This document shows positions 33,034 through 36,871 of a stretch of DNA of 36,871 nt, one piece after another; positions within the stretch are counted from its first letter, which is position 1, and the number at the start of each line of letters is the position of its first letter. A model generated the notes under the pieces. It was not told the DNA's origin. It ran no database searches and saw nothing but the letters and a program-made list of their open reading frames with translations. The translations under genes and the position numbers were made by a program. Source of the stretch: Gallionella sp. (GTDB lineage Bacteria; Pseudomonadota; Gammaproteobacteria; Burkholderiales; Gallionellaceae). The stretch is taken from NCBI GenBank assembly GCA_030653355.1, contig JAURZN010000203.1, positions 1-36,871 on the forward strand, written 5' to 3'.

Positions 33034-34311
33034 CTAACTACTGCGGCGGTGACTGATGAGAATCCGTTTGTATGGCGCAATGAAAAACTCATCTTCAACG
33101 ATGTAATAAGTCTGGTTATAAGGAGCTTCCGTTACTTTTATCGCACAGGCATCATTAAGCTTTGTCACCTTGCTCCGTTTTCCATTCGTATCAACCTGAA
33201 CCTGTTGGGGGTAATCCCTTATGTGGAGATCATAGCTGTGCTCATAGCCATGAATCTCAAACTGATCTGGGTTGTACTTATCAAGGAAAGTAATCGGGAC
33301 ACCCATCATGCCTTCGTAATCGCTGGGAATTTCCTTGTACGTGCAAACTTCAATGGCGTCGAAGTTGTCGTAACGGTCATAGGCGGTCTTGCCCTTCAGG
33401 TTTTTGCTGAACTTCAGATTCTCGGCCATGGTCATTAGGGCTAGTTTTTGGTGTCGGCGGCCATGGTCCAAGTTTGTGAACCACATAATGCTTCCCATGC
33501 TGAAATATTTGACCCCATTCACAATCTTCTTTCGTGACTCAGTTTTGATGTCGTAGTCCTTTTGGACTTCAAACCACTTGGTTCCTCCGTTATCAACGCC
33601 AAGCCAAAGCTTGTTGTCCTTGATTAACGGGAATATCTCCTTATAGGTAATCGCGTTCTGGTTGCCGATGATAAGGAACTTCTTGTTGTACCCTGCAAGT
33701 TGGGCTACATATTCGCGGAAGAGAGAGAAAGGCGGGTTGGTGACAACGATATCTGCTTCATTCAGGAGGTCGATACACTCGGGGCTACGGAAATCTCCCC
33801 CTGGGTACTCCATGTTGCCCTTCAATGCCATCCGAGCTGCTTTATTGCGCTTTAGAAAAAGTTCGACGTCGGTTACGTCCACGGCACCGTCGCCATTTTC
33901 GTCTTTCACCTGATCGAGAACAACGGCTAGCGCCTTGGGCTTCTGGCGCTTGTCATTACCTTCATCATATTCAGGGAACAAGGTGTACTGGCCTGCAATG
34001 GGGGAGCCATCGTAGCTGGTGGTGATCAGTTTTTTGAGGCCGAGCTTGTTGAAATTGGCGGCAAAATATTTGAAAAAGTTGCTCTCGAAAGGGTCGTCGC
34101 AGTTGCAGTAAACGACCTTGCCACGGAAGGTGTCGGGGTCAAATTCGAGGTAGGCTTCAACCTCTTTCTGGATGTCAATGTACTGAGTGTAGAACTCGTC
34201 CTGCTTGGCCGCCTTTGCGGCATGCAGGCCTCGATTCATCGACGCGTTTTCCGTTTTCGGCGGCTCAACCATCTTCGATGCAATCTTCGCCATGGCCTTA
34301 GCGTGCTCCAT
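33034..34311 (-). CDS. Adenine-specific DNA methyltransferase, EcoRI type
   Basis: The 425-residue product matches the EcoRI methylase family (M.EcoRI): Q-D-E-F-Y-T-Q-Y near residue 37, [20 protein letters not shown] at 65-84, [20 protein letters not shown], and the catalytic N-P-P-F (192-195) in [28 protein letters not shown] and Y-D-N-F-D-A-I-E-V also fit. It should methylate N6 of adenine at a specific site, which cannot be read from sequence. EcoRI itself pairs with a very different endonuclease; here the neighbour is DUF262-HNH. No strong ribosome site precedes ATG 34311, and Met7 or later Met codons are alternatives. Confidence 0.88.
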   Translation of the reverse strand: MEHAKAMAKIASKMVEPPKTENASMNRGLHAAKAAKQDEFYTQYIDIQKEVEAYLEFDPDTFRGKVVYCNCDDPFESNFFKYFAANFNKLGLKKLITTSYDGSPIAGQYTLFPEYDEGNDKRQKPKALAVVLDQVKDENGDGAVDVTDVELFLKRNKAARMALKGNMEYPGGDFRSPECIDLLNEADIVVTNPPFSLFREYVAQLAGYNKKFLIIGNQNAITYKEIFPLIKDNKLWLGVDNGGTKWFEVQKDYDIKTESRKKIVNGVKYFSMGSIMWFTNLDHGRRHQKLALMTMAENLKFSKNLKGKTAYDRYDNFDAIEVCTYKEIPSDYEGMMGVPITFLDKYNPDQFEIHGYEHSYDLHIRDYPQQVQVDTNGKRSKVTKLNDACAIKVTEAPYNQTYYIVEDEFFIAPYKRILISHRRSS

Positions 34312-34684
34312 TAGCGTTCGCCGATTTAGAAGTAGGGCACATTGATGAAGGGAAATCTTGCGTTATGAGAGAAAACATTGCGTCGTGCAGCCTAATATGT
34401 GAACTAAACGGGGCGAGTATGCCGCCGATGTTGGCTATTGGCAATGCCTCCTGCATTGCGAACGGCTGCTCAAGAGGAGAAGCATCAACGACAGGTTGCG
34501 GCAGCATATCGGCCATAGGGCAGCCAAGATGCCACCGTCTCCTTAGGCCGAGAAACAGCCGACCACAGCTACCTTCCTGAAGGCCTGCTTCGAGTCGTTG
34601 TGAGACATTCGAAGACTGTTCCGGAAATTAAGGCTTCCATCCCACGCCATTGCAGGCCTTTTCGGCAAACGGCTCTTGGCAAGC
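34312..34684. other. Unassigned 373-base stretch between the defence pair and the two-component system
   Basis: No coding region, RNA or repeat is supportable here. A 72-codon minus-strand frame (34298-34516) and a 71-codon plus-strand frame (34365-34580) lack recognisable domains and starts with ribosome sites, and the composition is mixed. Any promoter for the methyltransferase operon would be expected in 34312-34400, but no convincing -35/-10 pair was seen. The segment may contain a decayed insertion or gene remnant. Confidence 0.5.
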
Positions 34685-36043
34685 TCAGTTCAATGGAAAC
34701 ACCACGTTCACCCTGAGTCCGGCGCCGCTTTCGCCGGCGCCCAGATTCAATGTTGCCGCGTGAAAATCGGCAACACGCTTGACGATGGAGAGGCCCAGCC
34801 CACTGCCGGCGGCATCGCTGCCGAGGATGCGGTAAAAGCGATCAAGCACCCTTTGCCTCTCCTGTTCGGGGATGCCCGGCCCGCTATCCAGCACTTCCAG
34901 CCGTACCCGTTCCAGTTCTACCTGCAGCGACACGTTCACCCGCCCATGCTCGGGCGTATAGCGAATGGCGTTGTCCACCAGGTTACGCAGCAGGATGGCG
35001 AGCATGTCGGCATTGCCATTGATCATGGCCGCATCGGGGCTGGACAGGTCCAGCTCGATTTCCTTTTCCAGCGCAGCCGGGGCCAGGTCTGCCATCACCT
35101 GGCGGGCAATGGCTGCCAGGTCGCAACCCGGCTTGAGCTCAGCGCTGCCGCCCGATGGCTCAAGCCGCGCCAGGGTCAGCAATTGCTCAATCAGGCGGGT
35201 CGCGCGGTCGACACCCAGGATCAGGTTATCCAGGGCTGCGCGACGCTGTTCCGCGTTCTCGGCGCGTGAGGCGACCTGGGCCTGGATTTTGAGCGCAGCG
35301 AGCGGCGTGCGCAGTTCGTGCGCGGCATCGGCGGTGAATCGGCGTTCGCTTTCCAACGCCGTCTCCAGCCGGTCTAGCAGGGCATTGAGCGCATGCAGCA
35401 ACGGGGTAATTTCGACCGGAGCGGTGCGCTCTTCGAGCGGAGCGAGATTGGCGGGATCGCGTTGTGCGACTTCGCTGCCGATGCGCCGCAAGGGGCTCAG
35501 GCCCTTGCCGACCGCGAACCAGATCAGCAAGGCCAGCACCGGCAGGGCGATGCCCAGCGGTAGCAGCAGGCGCATGGCTACTGAGGCAGCCAGTTCATTG
35601 CGCACGGCATGACGCTCGCCCACCTGCACCCGGATTTCGCCATCATCATCGTGCTGGGTATATACCCGCCACGGCTTGCCCTCGATCACGGCGTCGGCAA
35701 AACCGCTCTCCTGCGCCGCCAGCGGGTCGACGGGCACACTGGCGGAGCGCAATAGCAGGCGCCCGTGCTCATCCCGGATCTGGAAGGCGATCTTGCGTTC
35801 ATACTTGTGGCCGGCGCCGGCAATTTCCGTTGCGATACCGTCATCGTCTTCGTCCTCGCGTGCATCCTTGAGATCATGCCCGGCCTGGGCCAGCAGCACC
35901 TGGGCCGACTGGGCAAGCTGGGCATCGAACAGTTCGTCGATCTCGTGGTGGGCGTCGAAATAGATGAATACGGCGGTCGTCAGCCAGGCAACCGAGATAA
36001 TGGCAAGAAGCAAAAGCAGCAGTTTGGTGCGCAGGGAGTTCAT
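34685..36043 (-). CDS. Sensor histidine kinase of a QseC-like two-component system
   Basis: The 452-residue protein has an N-terminal transmembrane helix, a periplasmic 2CSK_N-type region (about 30-155, with an acidic EDEDDDG segment), a second transmembrane helix (157-178) and a HAMP-like linker. Then come the dimerisation domain with F-T-A-D-A-A-H-E-L-R-T-P-L (phospho-acceptor His242) and an ATPase domain: LRNLVDNAIRYTP (N-box), D-S-G-P-G-I-P (G1) and G-S-G-L-G-L-S-I-V (G2). Architecture and N-terminus are those of QseC/PmrB/BasS-type kinases; the stimulus is unknown. The acidic periplasmic region could sense metal or cations, which is a guess. The start overlaps the regulator stop as ATGA. 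Confidence 0.92.
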   Translation of the reverse strand: MNSLRTKLLLLLLAIISVAWLTTAVFIYFDAHHEIDELFDAQLAQSAQVLLAQAGHDLKDAREDEDDDGIATEIAGAGHKYERKIAFQIRDEHGRLLLRSASVPVDPLAAQESGFADAVIEGKPWRVYTQHDDDGEIRVQVGERHAVRNELAASVAMRLLLPLGIALPVLALLIWFAVGKGLSPLRRIGSEVAQRDPANLAPLEERTAPVEITPLLHALNALLDRLETALESERRFTADAAHELRTPLAALKIQAQVASRAENAEQRRAALDNLILGVDRATRLIEQLLTLARLEPSGGSAELKPGCDLAAIARQVMADLAPAALEKEIELDLSSPDAAMINGNADMLAILLRNLVDNAIRYTPEHGRVNVSLQVELERVRLEVLDSGPGIPEQERQRVLDRFYRILGSDAAGSGLGLSIVKRVADFHAATLNLGAGESGAGLRVNVVFPLN

Positions 36044-36699
36044 GCCTTGTCCACCAGGTAACCCACCCCGCGCAGGGTGCGGATCAGCTCCGTGCCAAGC
36101 TTCTTGCGCAGATGATGGATGTGCACTTCAACCGCGTTGCTTTCCACTTCGTCGCCCCAGCCATACAGGCTCTGCTCCAGCTGCTCGCGCGACAGGGCGC
36201 GGCCGGCGCTTTCCAGCAGCACCAGCAGGATGGCGTATTCCCTGGGAGAAAGCTCCACCGGCTTGTCCGCCAGCGTCACCTGGCGGGTTGCCGGGTCGAC
36301 TTCCAGCTGGCCGTGTACAATCACCGGCGCGGCACGTCCTCCGGCGCGCCGCAACAGGGCGCGGACGCGTGCCGACAGCTCGTCCAGGTCGAAGGGTTTG
36401 ATCAGGTAGTCATCGGCGCCTGCATCGAGGCCGTTGACCCGGTCCGCCACGGTATCCCTGGCGGTCAGGACGAGCACCGGGGTGTCGTTGCCCGTGGTGC
36501 GCAGCCACTTCAGAACGTCCGTTCCGGACAGGCGCGGCAGGCCGAGATCCAGCACCACCAGCGCATAGGCCTCTGCTTCCAGCGCCAGTTTCGCGGCCAG
36601 CCCATCCTTCACCCAGTCCACAACGAAGCCGGACTGTTGCAGGCCGACACGGATGCCGTCGCCGAGCAGGCTGTCGTCTTCAACCAGTAGCAGGCGCAT
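36040..36699 (-). CDS. OmpR/PhoB-family response regulator (QseB/PmrA-like)
   Basis: The 219 residues contain a receiver domain (LLLVEDDSLLGDGIRVGL, phospho-acceptor Asp51 in V-V-L-D-L-G-L-P, then ADDYLIKPFDLDEL) and a winged-helix DNA-binding domain (L-S-P-R-E-Y-A-I-L-L, VEVHIHHLRKKLG, RTLRGVGYLV). ATG 36699 with AGGAAAG eight bases upstream is chosen over the open frame start at 36792, which adds 31 residues without similarity. The gene precedes its kinase with an overlapping stop. Targets are unknown. Confidence 0.94.
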   Translation of the reverse strand: MRLLLVEDDSLLGDGIRVGLQQSGFVVDWVKDGLAAKLALEAEAYALVVLDLGLPRLSGTDVLKWLRTTGNDTPVLVLTARDTVADRVNGLDAGADDYLIKPFDLDELSARVRALLRRAGGRAAPVIVHGQLEVDPATRQVTLADKPVELSPREYAILLVLLESAGRALSREQLEQSLYGWGDEVESNAVEVHIHHLRKKLGTELIRTLRGVGYLVDKA

Positions 36700-36775
36700 G
36701 ATTTCGCTTTCCTGTTTGCATGGAAACCAGTCTCTCAAGAAACACCACCCAAGTAACTGATTTTCCATGACGTAT

Positions 36776-36871
36776 TTAAGCGGGGTTTTCACTGGCGACG
36801 AGTTTCATGCCCATCTTTTCGGCACGCTGGGCCAGTTGCCGCAGAACCCGTTCGCGGTAGCGCTCCTCGTA
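36776..36871 (-). CDS. C-terminal 31 residues of an unidentified protein (cut by window edge)
   Basis: The minus-strand frame entering from the window edge reads YEERYRERVLRQLAQRAEKM and ends at TAA 36778..36776 (...V-A-S-E-N-P-A). It is a basic amphipathic helix. The wording recalls the C-termini of some transposases (R-x-R-V-x-x-x-L-x-x-R-A-x-x-L/M-G-x-x-L-V), but too little is present to decide. It lies 76 bases upstream of the response regulator on the same strand. Confidence 0.45.
   Translation of the reverse strand, partial: YEERYRERVLRQLAQRAEKMGMKLVASENPA

Noticed and set aside
34298-34516. 72-codon minus-strand frame overlapping the methyltransferase start
   Set aside because: No domain, no ribosome site, and atypical composition. 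Not enough to call a gene.

Overview
This 36.9 kb window is chromosomal DNA of a GC-rich betaproteobacterium. The gene families and neighbourhoods (ubiE next to a DUF971 gene, the rsmI-lpoA-yraN-SIS-dolP block, a fused PPK2, MsrPQ, an OprC/NosA-type copper receptor) suggest a Nitrosomonadales/Gallionellaceae-like relative. That placement is inferred from gene content, not from a marker tree. No rRNA, tRNA or CRISPR array was seen.

Layout. (1) 1-364: the edge of an IS3-family element interrupts a small Mrr N-terminal-domain gene that overlaps the end of ubiE. (2) 361-4764, minus strand: a tightly packed envelope/quinone operon, lpoA-yraN-gmhA/diaA-dolP-rfaE2-DUF971-ubiE, with most junctions overlapping by 1-4 bases. 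rsmI runs divergently from it, with the two start codons overlapping. (3) 4759-10602, plus strand: rsmI, a RNase D-like exonuclease, an aminoglycoside-phosphotransferase/AAA kinase fusion carrying an in-frame REP-like palindrome, and pepN. (4) 10621-11571, minus strand: two hypothetical genes. (5) 11768-18239, plus strand: an RND efflux operon (acrA-acrB-oprM-tetR) with a 16-base palindrome filling the spacer of its probable promoter. The oprM signal region carries an in-frame dispersed repeat. (6) 18372-22275, plus strand: a MASE1-PAS-GGDEF protein, pyrC, a gamma-carbonic anhydrase-like protein and a DUF2288 protein. (7) 22307-27215: a polyphosphate neighbourhood with pap (two-domain PPK2), sixA, a Lys/Ala/Pro-rich protein with a ribbon-helix-helix-like end, ppk1 (TTG start) and yggX. 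(8) 27436-31616, plus strand: a TonB-dependent copper receptor with CxxxM and HxM motifs, a structured intergenic segment ending in a strong terminator (possible small RNA or leader), then msrP-msrQ. (9) 31847-34311, minus strand: an EcoRI-type adenine methyltransferase followed by a DUF262-HNH protein, a probable restriction-modification or related defence pair. (10) 34685-36699, minus strand: a QseBC-like two-component system, and at the edge the C-terminus of an unidentified gene.

The candidates most worth a second look are the DUF262-HNH/methyltransferase pair, the Lys-rich protein inside the polyphosphate cluster, the possible sRNA/leader between the copper receptor and msrPQ, and two mobile-repeat insertions that have become part of reading frames.
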